Of a stretch of DNA of 64,000 nucleotides, positions 22,286 through 34,570 are shown in pieces. Under the pieces are notes generated by a model. The model had not been told where the DNA came from and did no database searches. It was given only the letters and a program-made list of their open reading frames with translations. Each line of letters begins with the position of its first letter. The stretch's first letter is position 1. The position numbers and the translations under genes are program-made. This DNA comes from Clitopilus passeckerianus (lineage: Eukaryota > Basidiomycota > Agaricomycetes > Agaricales > Entolomataceae). Location: positions 62,001 through 126,000 of the forward strand of contig CALYLX010000140.1 in NCBI GenBank assembly GCA_944990035.1, in the 5' to 3' direction.

Positions 22286-24622
22286 ATGAAGTCTTTCCTC
22301 GCCCTTCTTACTGCCGTACAGCTGGCTCTAGCCACCCCTCACCTCCGCCGCTGGGACGACTTTGCGGAGAAGCACTCGTGGGCAGACATTCCTAAGGGTT
22401 GGGAGTATCGAGCCCCCGCTCCTAAGGATTATACCTTCGACCTCAAGATTGCTCTGAAGCAGGACCGTATTGACGACCTCATCAGCAATCTTCTCGAAGT
22501 CAGTGACCCAAACCACCACAGGTTTGTTGTGTTTTCCCGACTAGTGTTCATTTGACTGAGGCCTCGCTGAAAGGTATGGCCAATATCTAACCCCAGCCGA
22601 GGCGGAAGCTCTCGTTGCCCCCCACCCAGAGTCATCCGAGGCACTGGACTCCTGGCTGCAGTACCACGGTATTGGATCCGACAGTATCGTTCATCGCACA
22701 GGAGCTGGCGATTATATCACCATACGTGTCAATGTTGGGCAGGCTGAGCGTATGCTCGGTACGACCTACAGCATCTACTACCACCCTGAGACCTCCCACG
22801 AAGTTGTCCGTACTTTGAGCTACTCGCTTCCCCACGCATTACACTCTCATGTGGATGTTATTGCTCCAACGACATATTTCAGCACCCTTCACTCCATGCG
22901 CGCGACGTCGTTCCTTCAGACCGATATCCCAACTCTTGAAAGCGAGGACCTGAAGAGCGATGGCAGTGTTCCTAGCAGCTGTGGGAAGACTATCACACCC
23001 ACTTGCCTCCGAGGCCTCTACAATACCGCTAACTATATTCCCCAGTCAACAGACGTGAACAAGTTGGGAATTGCAGGATTCCTGGACGAGTTCGGGAACA
23101 GAGCAGACCTACAGGCGAGACATACCTTGACTTAATTTGTGCCCATAGCTAAATTCGTCTCTCAGACTTTCTTCCAGAAATTCTACCCCGAAGCTGCTGG
23201 CTCGAGCTACACAACCACTCTTGTCAATGGTGGGGGTGATGATCAGTCGAAACCCGGAACCGAGGTATGTGGACACTTACTTCAACGCATGCCATTGATT
23301 CATCGCCCTTTAGGCCAACCTCGATATCCAATATGCCACCAGCATTTCTTTCCCGACACCGAATATCTACTATAGGTGAATTGTTTTTTCTGGGTGAGAG
23401 CGCCTACACCGATACTGATCAGATGCACCAGTACTGGAGGATCTCCTCCCTTTAAGCCGGATTCTGCGACTCCAACAAACACGAACGAGCCATACCTTGA
23501 CTGGCTGAACTCTCTCTCTGATCAGGGTAGCGTCCCGCAAACTATATCGGTGTCATACGGTGATAACGAACAAACGGTAAGTCGTTGAACAATCTTGTCG
23601 CAAAAAAAGGAGGCTGATGTCTTTGTAGGTGCCTGAAGATTACGCCAAGAACGTATGCAATCTCTTCGCCAAGCTTGGTTCGACGGGTACAACTGTCTTT
23701 GTTTCCAGCGGAGACTTCGGGTGAGGACATTCGCTTGCTCGTGCCAAGATGAGCAAGGATTAAGCTTGTTTTAGTGTTGGAAATGGTGATTGCGCAACGA
23801 ACGACAGCACGAAACGAAAAATCTTCCAGCCTAACTTCCCAGCATCGTAAGTTGTTCGAATTTCCGAATTGAATTTATCCTCATTACTATTTCTAGCTGC
23901 CCCTTCGTCACGACGGTTGGAGGAACCACGAAAGTCAACCCGGAGATTGCTGTCGATTTCTCTGGAGGAGGATTCTCCCGCTACTTTGCTCAACCCAGTT
24001 ATCAAACCTCTGCAGTGGGTCCTTACCTCCAAGCGATTGGGAATCAACACCAAGGTCTTTACAAGTGAGGTGTATCTACGACATTCGAATTCCATAATCC
24101 TGACCCTAGTTCCATAGCCGTACCGGCAGAGCGTACCCAGATGTCGCCGCCCAAGGCACCGGGTTCCAAGTTGTCATTGGTGGCAAAGTTGCTTCTGTTG
24201 GTGGAACCAGCGCTAGCGCTCCTGTATGTTGCACTATTTGATAGTCTCTCCAGCTCCTAATTCTGAGATCTCAACAGACCGTTGCTGCTATCTTTTCGTT
24301 GTTGAACGATCACCGCTTAGCAAACGGGAAACCCTCTCTCGGATTCGTCAATCCGCTCATCTATTCCACTTTGCAATCAGGCTTCAACGACATCACGTCC
24401 GGCAGCAATCCAGGATGTAACACTACTGGTGGGTATTCAAATAAATATTTCCTTGCCACTGATCCTGATCGTTGATTTTCCTATAGGCTTCTCCGCGAGA
24501 CATGGATGGGACCCTGTGAGTGCATTTTTTCCCCATTGTTTTGTTCCTCGCTAACCACAGAATTATGCCAGGTCACTGGACTGGGAACCCCAGATTTCTT
24601 GAAGCTACAGAAGCTCGTGTAA
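22286..24622 (+). CDS. secreted sedolisin (S53 tripeptidyl-peptidase-type serine protease)
   Basis: Acid-active extracellular serine-carboxyl protease that trims peptides. A signal peptide ([13 protein letters not shown]) is followed by a pro-domain ([35 protein letters not shown]). The mature enzyme starts near [11 protein letters not shown]. The catalytic Glu and Asp lie in [10 protein letters not shown], the oxyanion Asp in VSSGDFGVGNGDC, and the Ser in [12 protein letters not shown]. The calcium site is formed by [12 protein letters not shown] and [13 protein letters not shown]. About ten short introns are present. One, 23115-23165, joins ADLQ to TFFQKF and has a GC rather than GT donor. 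Stop TAA 24620-24622. Length matches the family and all key residues are present, so it should be active. Confidence 0.9.
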
Positions 24623-24909
24623 TTAGTTTCAGTTGTAGTTACCGATGCATACCTTGGAATTGATTTGCGGTCCCCATATGGGATGAATAGCACCATCTTT
24701 GAATCTCGAATGCTTAGATAGTATAAGCAAAGGTATATCTCAAAGTCCACAGGGTATAGGTACATATCTCAAGGTAAGTAGGAATTGACAAGAGGTAGAA
24801 CTATATAGGGGAGATGATAGAGCTCGAACGTCCATTCATTCAGTCCATTCCTGATGGATAGGGTATGTATAATGAGGGTCTCATCCGGGGGCCCTGGGGA
24901 GCCGATTTT

Positions 24910-26043
24910 CTAAAGCTCACTTGGCAACGTAGGTCGAACCAGTGACCTAGATAACGTTTGGGTCAGACCGAATGTCGTCGATTGAACTAACTTCTGACGT
25001 ACCAAAGGTGATGACTCCTGGCCCTTGACTTCGGCACGGATTTGCCCCTTATCCTTCTGTTTCGGTGGCAGGCCAAGATTTATTGCAACATGAATGATGG
25101 TGAGGAATATGATCCCCTGGATGAGAATAGTTGCGAGGTTGACGGCCGGCCAGTTGACGGCGACAGGGGCAAATTCAAGGATGTCGTAGATGAGTTGATA
25201 CAACGCCTGGATGGCGAGGAAAGGACAGATCACATGGAGAATTCGAGATAGCACCTGCCAGTGAAAGTAGCCTGTAAGTTACATTCCAAGTAAAGAAATC
25301 CTTGGATATACCATATCATCGAATTGCAGCAACTCGTAAGTGGAGTTCTGCGGACGTCGGTTTGTCCAGAGAACGATTGTGGCGCCGATAAGAGTGATAA
25401 CAGCAAGAATGAACATGGCGACATAAATGTGGTACAGTGCACCATAGGCCACCCATGGCGCAGCCAAGTAGCGGCTTCCTCCACCTCCGATGCCAGCTCG
25501 TGCAACCGCACATACAAGCATGATGAACAACAAGGCCGCAGAGCCAAAGCGAACGGCGGTAGCGAACTGCTTGCTACGGGTATGTCCATACTGCGCTGCC
25601 TGCTGGTGACACCTCCAATCCAGAATCAAGAAGATCCCGGAAAGGAAGAATATAAGAACAAGTGCGCTGGTGAAGCTGTTCATTACGCCAATGATGGCGA
25701 CGGTGTCAGGGTCGCCTGTTGCGGTTGGGCTGGACTGGGACACTAGATACGCAGCGAGCGAATCCGCGGTGAGAAGAGCGCAGGTCGTGAGGAATATGAA
25801 CAGAATGACGGGGACGCGACGAGGATAGTCGTAGCCAATCTGCCTCCTCTTGAATTGACCCAGAGCACTAATTAGCTGTCCCGCGGTGACAATCGCAAAG
25901 AGAATGTAGAAAACGAAGGTCGCGGTGTTTACGGGCTCGAGATTGAGGTCAATGCTTCCGCCACCTCCTCCTCTACCTCCTCGACCACGAGCCTCCGTTG
26001 CAGTGACGAACAATAGTGGTAAAAGAGCGCAGAGAAACGTCAT
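24910..26043 (-). CDS. unknown seven-helix membrane protein, copy 1
   Basis: No named family recognised. ATG 26041-26043 starts a cleavable signal peptide (FLCALLPLLFVTATEA), followed by a short Gly/Arg-rich external segment (ARGRGGRGGGGGSIDLN). Seven hydrophobic helices follow: TATFVFYILFAIVTA, VILFIFLTTCALL, FTSALVLIFFLSGIF, SAALLFIMLVCAV, YHIYVAMFILAVITL, and two after an intron near 25269-25310 (ICPFLAIQALYQLIYD, IQGIIFLTIIHVAINLGL). A basic cytosolic tail ends at about 24910. The seven-helix plan with external N-terminus is receptor-like in topology only; I see no opsin or pheromone-receptor signature. A diverged paralogue lies 1.3 kb upstream in the same orientation. Confidence 0.75.
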
Positions 26044-27342
26044 GGTGGGTCGTCCACAGGTTGGGGAAAGAAAGCCTAGTGATTCTGATCATTTGTTTCC
26101 ATGCTTATACGAACGAATGAAATATGGTTAGCCTTGGTGATGCAATTACTCGGAACGGGAGGCTAGGGCTGTGCCATAACAAGACACGCCTCGTTTTTGC
26201 TGACTCTGCCTCCGCACATATCGGGGCTTGATATGATCTTCGTCCTGATTGACCAACAGATTCCTCTGCATTGCTCTCAACCAAGACCCTGGCAGGCATT
26301 AAATGATTCAGCCTCGGCATAGATGATATCTGCAACCTTTGTCTCCCGTATTTTCTCTTTCACCCTTACTCGGAAGGTCTGTACGCTGCCGACGTGGGTA
26401 AGGATCTGCCTGATAAACATCAGATCACGACAATGGCAGATACCTCCCCTTGTCCCTGAGGCCTGATGCGCCATGGAATGTTTCATCGAAAGCATCCGAG
26501 GTCATTGTAATTGCGATGCACCTTGCTAGCTCGGAAGGTTTGGCCAAAATTTACACATTTCTGTCTCTCGGTCCGTCTTGCACCGTCTTGCACTCATGGG
26601 TTAGCCTACACAAATGCCCAGTCAGAGAGCGTGAGCACACTGGCAGGCGAAAGAACCTGTCTCCATAGCTGGGGATTAACGGTGCCACAACAGATACAAT
26701 GGACGACTCCTTTGTCCACCACTCAGGCAGAGCTGATCGTTACCCGTCTTTGTTTTTTTCTGGATCCACACCCAGAATATCGAAGCCTGATGCGACCATT
26801 GTCGTCCAAAGGCGTCGACGACCGCGCTGACGACTCAGAAGGTCTTCCACAGCTGGCGGCTGAGACCACAGATCAATGTGGACGATGGAATTTTCAGGAG
26901 ATACTGGGATCGAAGTGATCTCATCGACAGTTGGCCTCAGGCTTCCTGAAAGGGAGGTAGATTGAGGGGGGTTGGTGACGTCTATCCGGCCCACTTCCGC
27001 TGACTGATTTTATCTTTTTTCTGGAGCATCTCCTCTGCCCGCCTTGGCCTCAGCCGCGAAGTCTCGGCAGGATAAAAAGAATAACGAAAGGGTACAAAGA
27101 GACTCCAGCCTAGCGAGTTGTTTATGCAGTGGGACCATGATAGGTAATGTCAGTGGACTGATGTTTGCTCTTGGGTCGGATGGGTATGTCCCCTGCTCGC
27201 TTACTACGAGCGCTCAAGAGCCAATGGAGTATTAATAATCCTCCGCCTTTCGCAAGCCGTTAGCTTCCGCGTGAAATTCACAGTCCTTGAGATAAACAAA
27301 GGCGGTTCGTGGAGTCCATTAAGTATGCAAAGTTGGTACAAT
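26044..27342. other. intergenic between the seven-helix paralogues
   Basis: This includes the promoter of copy 1. The open frames here (for example 26511-26918) show no conserved texture, and I see no repeat of note. Confidence 0.4.
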
Positions 27343-28346
27343 TCAAGTGGTATCTATTGCTTTAGAACGATACCTCGGTAGTCCCAACCTGATGCCAACG
27401 ATAGTAATCGTCACATAGACAAAGCCGCCAAAAACCGTACGAAGGACGGAGGGAATACCATAAATAAGGCGCAATGGCTGCGTGATATCGGTAACGAGCA
27501 GGAACAAGGCTGGGCAGACAATGAAAGTTAAACGGGATAAGGCCTTCAAATAGGGAATAAATTAACGAGAGGCTAGAGGAATACGAGCTAGACGTACGAG
27601 CTTGTCGAAATGCGAGAGTTCCGGGAGCTTTTCTTTGACAAGCCGCCCTTTCCAGAGAACAACAGTTACGCCGCTGATGCAACCCGTAACAAGGATGTAG
27701 AATGCCACGTATAGATGCGGCATCACATCCCTTGCTTGGAAGGCAGTCCGGTTGCGGCTGACTACGACTCCGCCTGAATATGTAACGGTTGTTGGACTGC
27801 CTTCGAGGCCCGAAATAGTGACCGTAAAAACCAACATGAGGGAGAGTATGCAGGGGCAGACAATCCTCAAAACAGCCTTCAAGGATTTTACACGGGAGAT
27901 CCCAGTCTGAGTAGCAGGCTCTCCAGTCAAAAATCAGCAAGATAGCTACAAAAAAGACAATTTGGGCGACGTTCCATAGACAGTTTCCCGCCTCTGCAGC
28001 TGCACTACCAATGTTGAATGTAACCACGCCATATACTCCCAAGCAGCAGCTGATCAAGAATAAAATGGCGGTCAAGAAGACCAGAACGGTGACAGGAAAC
28101 TGTCTAGGATACTGTCCTCTGGGTCGTTTGAGGATAAGGAATATGCCCTCTGCAACGAAGGAAACGAGGAAAAAGCTGTAAAAAAACAAGCAGCGCGATC
28201 CCAGTGGGGTAGAGGTTGAGGGGATTGCTATCGATCGAGCCACCCCCAGAGCTTGGGAACTCGGTAGATTGACCACCTTTCCCTCCACGAGCCATCACAA
28301 CATTGACAGCGAGAAGGAATGGTAGAAGTATGAACAGAGACACCAT
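27343..28346 (-). pseudogene. unknown seven-helix membrane protein, copy 2, frameshifted
   Basis: Paralogue of the gene at 24910-26043. ATG 28344-28346 gives a signal peptide (FILLPFLLAVNVVMA) and a Gly-rich segment with the same SID motif (GGKGGQSTE, SSGGGSIDSN). Helices follow with matching landmarks: FLILKRPRGQYPRQFPVTV, ILLIFDWRA, AFYILVTGCISGVTVVLWKG, and after an intron starting GTACGT the pair FIVCPALFLLV and TIVGIRLGLP. Two frame changes are needed. One falls in a run of seven A (plus strand about 28180-28186), where six would keep the frame. The other is near 27910-27930, just after FDWRA. Stop at 27343-27345. Recent pseudogene or uncorrected indels; copy 1 is intact. Confidence 0.65.
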
Positions 28347-29052
28347 GGAAGCGTATTCCAGGGGATTGAGGATGGGTTGGTGGTTGGTGATGCCACCAGT
28401 GTCCACTTAGTCTGTGCTTTATAGGCTTTCAAAGCGATCACTGGTGGGATATGTTGCCCCACCGTCTCGACTTTACATTCGTACCGGTAATCCATCAATA
28501 TGGGCACCGCCTAGGGATTGTTCGTGTGTTCTCTTGAGTTCTTAACGAGGTAAGTCACAATTCGGAGCATCCCATTTTTGTCAGGACGGCGTCGCGGATC
28601 ATGACCCTCAAATCATGAGAACAAGAACTGCTAGAAATGTGACAAACCGATGCTCTCATTGCTTCTCGGGCGTCTACCGATCGCGACGATATCGGAATTG
28701 TTGTGGTCTCGAGTTGAAGACGTCACTATCGAAGGCTGATGGATCTCGACTTGAATGAGTTTGCTAACAATTCACTGCATATGTGAATTCCACAGCGAAG
28801 TGTTCGATGTAACGTGTGGCTCAGGAATCTGCAATATTGGACAATTGACATCATAACAATCAATGGGAAATCTGATTAACTGACACTTGAAGCTTGAAGG
28901 GCCGGGATGATTCGAAATGATCGACATTAAAAGGCAGATCGTTTCTCAGGGAGGTCATGGGGCCTCGTCCATCCTGTAACCGGAAAGATCGGTAACGGAT
29001 GCACCAAGTGTCGTAGTTCGCGAGCATAGGTCGGAAGAGAGTCATCGCACTT
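28347..29052. other. intergenic
   Basis: Nothing supported beyond the presumed promoter of the seven-helix copy 2. Confidence 0.4.
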
Positions 29053-30437
29053 TTATTGGTCGATAGTTCCTACCCACACCTCAATAGGGGCTCCTCCCGC
29101 TCCCTGCCGCTCAGCAAGCTTCTCGAACCTCAGGCCAACCTGCTCAGCAAGCTGCCATAACGACCTTTCGGCGGGATCACGCTCCTTGTAGCCCAAAAGT
29201 ACAAACGGTGGTTGTGGTGCCAGTTTGACAAGATCAGACAGCGTGCGAATGAGAGATGGGAAGGAAGATGTGTTATATGTCACGTCGGCCATTCTGTGAG
29301 AATAAGAAGGCTTCAACTGGAGGTGGGCGTAGGCAGGGGCGAGCAAGACTCACATGATAGCGTCCAATCGCATGGAAAATTCAGCCGTCACACTTGGAAG
29401 CGGCTCATCCCAGTTGAGAACAGCGGCCTTGACACTGTTCTCTGGAAAATTCTTTTTGTTTGTGGATATGTTTCGCTCAAGGATAGGCATTGCCGAATCT
29501 GATAAACCAAAGTCAGCTGCCTTCAGAATGGAAGGCAAGGGCAGTGACTGACCTAGATCTGTGGCGATGATGCGATCTGCTCCCTTGTCTGTGTCGCATC
29601 CGCCAAGGGCTCTCAGAGTTGCGAGAGTCAACGAAACGATGCCAATACCAGTGCCTGTGGATATCACATCAGATTCAAGCAATGTCGGCGAATAGGAATA
29701 ATGACCGAGTTCAATCACCACCCTAGTAGATTCATTTCCCAACAGGGTTTCTCTTACGCGTGTCAAGAGTGGCGAAAGCCCCAACGGTGGGGTATCATGG
29801 AGGGAAACTATCCATGAACTCAACCCTATACCACTATCCCAAATTTTCTACCGGATTGCTCAAAATCACACCTTCTTTTTCGATCCAATGGCGTGCGAAC
29901 CTTATCGAGGTCAAACGAGGTTTGCTCGACCAATCGAAGGCTGACAGCCTCAATCTCTTGAACTGGCGGGCGGATTTCGTAGACTCGTTCGATCTGTTCT
30001 TGTTTTTTAGACTTCCCAACGTTCCGAGTGCCGATGTATATCGGCGCAGAGAGGACAGGAAAAGGAAATTTGCCCAAGTCATCGTCATGAAGCTCAACTA
30101 CCGGCAGCCGAGGTGAGTTCAAAGGTCGATTTGCTGTGAGGATGAGTCGCCACGACTGTCCATCCTTGAGATTTTTAGGAAGTGGTACGGGTATTTCCTT
30201 GTAAGCGCTGGACTGCCTCCAGGTAGTTAGCTTTGCTGGCCGCGTGATGACTACATTTGACTGATTGCCAGTGGCCTGTGTCGACGGGGCTTCCTGCGAC
30301 CAAGAGTAGTAGATGTCCTCAGATCCATCGAATTGTTCAGTGCGCAAGTCGTTGGCTATCTGAGGGGTGATAGATATACTCCCACAGAGGGTGGACCGGA
30401 CCGGGGGTGGTCGCAGAAAGGAGACGTAGTAAAACAT
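29053..30437 (-). CDS. METTL21-type protein-lysine methyltransferase
   Basis: SAM-dependent class I methyltransferase of the Methyltransf_16/METTL21 group, which methylates lysines of translation factors and chaperones. From ATG 30435-30437 a 200-residue N-terminal part (containing LRLVEQTSFDLDK) leads through an intron to KIWDSGIGLSSW, the signature that precedes the fold in this group. Motif I is ELGTGIGIVSL (split by an intron near 29690), motif II is IIATDLG, and the post-II signature is ADVTYNTSSFPSL. The C-terminus FEKLAERQGAGGAP-IEVWVG is typical. Stop TAA 29053-29055. The substrate cannot be told from sequence. A second, different family member is at 33362-34570. Confidence 0.85.
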
Positions 30438-30630
30438 AGAGCAGTGTGCATGATCAACCTGAAAAGAAGGCTAACCGGTCCGAAATGTAGTATGCGGAGC
30501 TTATGTCATACATACATACTTTCCCCATTCAGCTGTAAATTGGGGCGCCACGCCGAGGCGTTCGAAGTTGTCCTCTTTCCAAGTCCCCACTTTCCTTGTT
30601 GGTAAAGCCACGCAACCATCTTACCTGACA

Positions 30631-30994
30631 ATGCATCGCGCTCAAGCACCGAAAAAGCGACAATCCAAACTTCGGAAAGCTCATAAAATTCATGAGAACC
30701 TGAACCAGCGAAAAACGTGCCGCCAGAAAAAAGGCGGAGTATCTTCCGGGTTTTAGCGAGGAGGAATATGAATGGAACGAGGCAGATAAACGGGACTGGA
30801 AACTGATCAGAGACAAGATACTGGAACAGGATGGAAAAGGCCTCAAGAAACAGATCGAGAACTTAGAAAGAAAGCTCGAGGAAACCAGCAGAGCGAGGGA
30901 AGAGGTGGGAGCTCACTTTGCAGCTCTTGCAACGCAGGAGCAAGAACTACTTGAAGAACTTCAGCATTTGAGGACTATAGGATCTGCCTCCTGA
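30631..30994 (+). CDS. small basic/acidic coiled-coil protein, split by a possible 1-base slip
   Basis: Not recognised. ATG 30631-30633 opens a very basic N-terminus (KKRQSKLRKAHK). At a run of five A (30711-30715) the frame changes; with one A fewer the protein would continue through RKKAEYLPGFSEEEYEW and a long heptad-rich helix (LKKQIENLERKLEETSR) to TGA 30992-30994, about 120 residues. Either an uncorrected indel or real loss of function is possible. The gene lies head-to-head with the methyltransferase at 30437 and may share its promoter. Confidence 0.5.
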
Positions 30995-31614
30995 AGACTA
31001 TTGGACCAGCGTTATCGGCTAGCTTTTCAACCGAGTGATGCCTAGACACTGAGATGCATGTGCAGGCTTGATACCCTACTAGGCTACTAGGTGGGTCTCG
31101 CTACGTTCAATTCCTAGACAAAATATCTGCTGAAAAAGGAAAGAACACTATTGCATCTTTTCCTCGTCTACGTCTACCTCCGTATTTGCCACTATACCTA
31201 TTCTTCTAACAGTTTATTTGGACAACTCTTTGGACCGCTTGGATTGGGCCCGGAATACCATACACCTTTATGAATTCGTACTTCGATACAATACTCGTTC
31301 AAATACCCTATCTACCTCTAGGAACTTATTGAGGCAACGACTTCGTAATAGTTAGCTCTACCTTACAACCCTTGGATGGTAAATTAATTGTAAATAATTT
31401 CAGTTACCAATGGTTTTTTCGAGGATGGAAATAGCGCAGCTTTTTCAGAGCATTTGGGTTCCGGCTACAGTAGCCTGAGATAACACAGTTGCAATATTTG
31501 CGCCACGACGTGTCATGTACGTGTTTATCACCTGTTGCCAAGTAGCAAGCCTAAGGGAGGAGTGTCTTGCAATTAGATGTTCTAATAACGTGTACAATAC
31601 ATTAATCGATATAA
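30995..31614. other. intergenic between convergent genes
   Basis: AT-rich sequence with no supported gene. Confidence 0.4.
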
Positions 31615-33189
31615 TTATCCACTGGCAGAAGACGTCAATGGCTCCAGCCTCTTCCGCAACCCCATCCAAAACTGCGGACCATACGCCCAATACGCCACGC
31701 CAAACGCTGCTCCTCCCAGATGTGCCCAGTGGTCGAAAACCCTGTTGCAAATAACATCAGCTTTGGAGCTCACAGAAGTGGGCACGAATCACTTACTTCC
31801 ACCCCCTGAGGGCACCGACTACATCCAACAGAACGAACCCTCCAACACCCCACTGTATCGGAATTGGATAGCTTGGCGGTATATAGAGCGAAATCTCCGC
31901 ATGGGGGAAAGCCAGAGCTGACATTGTAACGGCAGCGTATATGGCTCCAGACATACCCAAGCTGGGTAATATCTCTGGCACTGCTCCCTTGGTTGCTGCT
32001 TTGGCGGCTGTTGCTTCTGACGCGGCAACGGCGGCGGCCCATGTGTCGGTCGATTTGGTAGCATTTTTAGCTGAGAGAAGGGATGCTATGACTTTGGGGT
32101 ATTGGAATTTTGCTGATACAACGTGGGACACAAGTGACGAGAAAAGGCCAGCTGAGGATAGAAGAGCATGGTCAGCAAATAATGTTCGCTCGAGCAAGTC
32201 GAACTGAGTTGTTTACCTGATATAAGGAAGGCTCCCAGATGATAGGTGGTCGTCGATTCGTTGAGTTCACCTTGCCTTTCTGTGTCCTTGTTGAACAGAT
32301 AGTAGTATGCCGCGGAACCTGTATGAAATGCCTCAGAAATGTACAAATTGATAAACGAGGGAGCTTCGAACCGAATCCTTCCAATGCAAGGCAGTTGAAC
32401 AGGAGGTGGATGAAAGATCTGTGACTGAACACCGCCGTCAACATGGTGAAGGATAGCCCTGAAAGGGGATGGTGCATATATCGGATTTTCATAGGACCAC
32501 GGAATTTTTGCAGTTTCCATGCAAGGTATACGCCTGCATTTAATAGGCATATTTTCCAGCACATCCGCTTGCCTTCAGAGGCATCGACGTATGGTTGCAT
32601 AACTGAGACCATAGCAAGGCCGAGCCAGGGCTTGACTATTCCTGTCACTTCTTTGATATTACCGAACATTGAGGCAAGCAGCTCCCTCATATACTAAGAA
32701 CGATCAGGCCACAGCAAGAAACGAGTCAACAAATCGAACCTGCACAAGTTCGGTATTCTGGGCTCTCTGCATATCCAGATTTGTCACGGTACTGAAGCTC
32801 AGGCTTGTAACCGTAAGGCGCTTCCTCCATTGTTCGGTCTCTATGTTCGTCTGGAGAGCTGCAAAGGTAAAAGCAGCACCCGATGCAGCCAAGGCGAACT
32901 ACATGGGATATCCAAAAAATGAGAAGGTACGAAAGAACCATGATATACATAGACTCACAAGTATCTGATTCCGTATCCCAGGCTTCCCCACTTTCTCCGC
33001 GAATGGTATCTCTGGTCTGGTCCTTCCCACTTCTTCACGAAAGGATGGCACATGGTTTGAAATTGGTTGACTTTGTTGAAGCGAAGGCGCTACTCTCGGC
33101 TGGCTACGAGGCAACGACCTTGAAAATGGTCGAAACGATGGTCGCAGAGCATGCAACTGAATGCATCTCGCGGAACGAGTGAAGAACAT
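31615..33189 (-). CDS. PCP1: mitochondrial rhomboid protease of the Pcp1/PARL type
   Basis: Intramembrane serine protease of the inner mitochondrial membrane; yeast Pcp1 cleaves Mgm1 and Ccp1 and thereby supports fusion. ATG 33187-33189 opens an Arg/Ser-rich N-terminus (FFTRSARCIQLHALRPSFR) that looks like a mitochondrial presequence. A TM-containing exon follows (FALAASGAAFTFAAL). The rhomboid core shows FSHRSFIHLLFNCLALEGFG, the catalytic Ser in GMSGAIYAAV, and the catalytic His in HWAHLGGAAFG. Ala-rich sequence (AAAVAASEATAAKAAT) lies before the GxSG loop. The C-terminus ends GLRKRLEPLTSSASG at TAA 31615-31617. Several short introns are present. All active-site residues are present. Confidence 0.87.
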
Positions 33190-33361
33190 GAAAGGCGCAA
33201 GGAAATAATGAAGTTTGTAGGTGCTCGACGCGCTGACGAATTTGTCGCCGTTTGATGCCGGCTGACCACGATCTAGGGTTAGGGCCTACTGCCTCTTGAC
33301 TCTGTCTTTGCACTTGAGGGCGTCGTCGGGACCTCCGGGTTCACCATTACGGTTTCCCAGC

Positions 33362-34570
33362 ATGGAGGAACCTTCGGAGGGAGGGAGTACCAGAGACTTG
33401 GGGCTTGTTAGAATACCACCGGGGTTGGAAAACGTTGTAGATTCGGACGAAGAGGTATCACCCGTGTAATTCTGCGAAAGGACACGCCAATCAACAGTTT
33501 TGCCCCAGATTTTCTTACTGTACACGGAACTTCAAGCCATATCATTCACTGAGACCGAGGGAGGAAAATTCCGTGGGCTGGGACATCTTGATTCTCAACA
33601 AGATGAGATTGTTATTTCGCTCGAGGTCAAGCCGAGGGAGTCCGCAAAGATGAAACAAAGTTTAGAAGATATTTTGCCCCTGACTTCCAAGGCCGCTGTC
33701 AAAAAAAGGCAGAGAAAAGTTCGCAAACCTTCGAATGATGGGAAAACTATTGAGATCAAGATCGCGCAGGACAAGACCTCATTGCGTTCTCGCAAAGGCG
33801 ACACTGGCAGTGTCCTCTGGAGAGCAAGGTTGGAGAAACCAACCTTGCGTCGCTGAATTTACAAAATTTAACTTCTTTGCAGCGTTGATTTTGCCCAGGT
33901 TGTTCTGCAGCAGCTTTATGGCGACCCGGCTACTGGAATTCTGAACGCCGAGGCCCTTATGAGAGCTCATATTTTGGAATTAGGGTACAATCCGTGTCCG
34001 TCCTCATTATACCCAAAACGGACACTAACTCCTATCTCTTGCAGTGCAGGAACCGGTCTTCTCGCTCTGGCGCTTTCACCCCATGTTCGTCACTATACGG
34101 TGACAGATATTGCCGACCTTGTGCCCTTGTTGCGAAAGAATATGACTCTCAATCTTCCTAACTGGTCCGGGTCTCCGCCTGCTGCTCCAGGGTCCAATAT
34201 CACTGTAACCGCGTTGGACTGGGTGATCCTCAATTTGACTCCACCTTCTCTTCGGCATCGCGTCGTGGATTTTGAGCCCGTTGATCTACTTCTGGTCGTC
34301 GATTGCATTTATCACCCTTCGCTTCTGCCTGCGTTAGTTGGAACTATCAACCATCTCGCTCAACCCAATCATACCATCGTTCTCGTTGTGGTTGAACTTC
34401 GACAAGAAGATGTAATTCGAGAGTTTCTACAACTCTGGCTGAATGAGCCTGCTTGGGAGATCTGGAGATTGGACCAAGTTCTGGGTAGACCGTACGCAGT
34501 GTGGGCGGGCTGGAAAAATGATGCTGCGGTAACTGCAGAAGACCCCATTACACATGAAAATGTCAAATAA
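33362..34570 (+). CDS. Rkm5/METTL21-like protein-lysine methyltransferase
   Basis: Class I SAM methyltransferase; yeast Rkm5 methylates ribosomal protein L1. ATG 33362-33364 starts MEEPSEGGSTRDLG. A 54-nt intron (about 33452-33505) joins VVDSDEE to IFLLYTELQ. SRKGDTGSVLWRA is the conserved block before the SAM fold. Motif I is LELGAGTGLLAL, with an intron splitting the Gly after ELG. The post-II motif is LLLVVDCIYHPSLLPAL. The C-terminus has WEIWRLDQ. Stop TAA 34568-34570. The fold and order match the group; assignment to Rkm5 rather than another member is inference. Confidence 0.82.
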
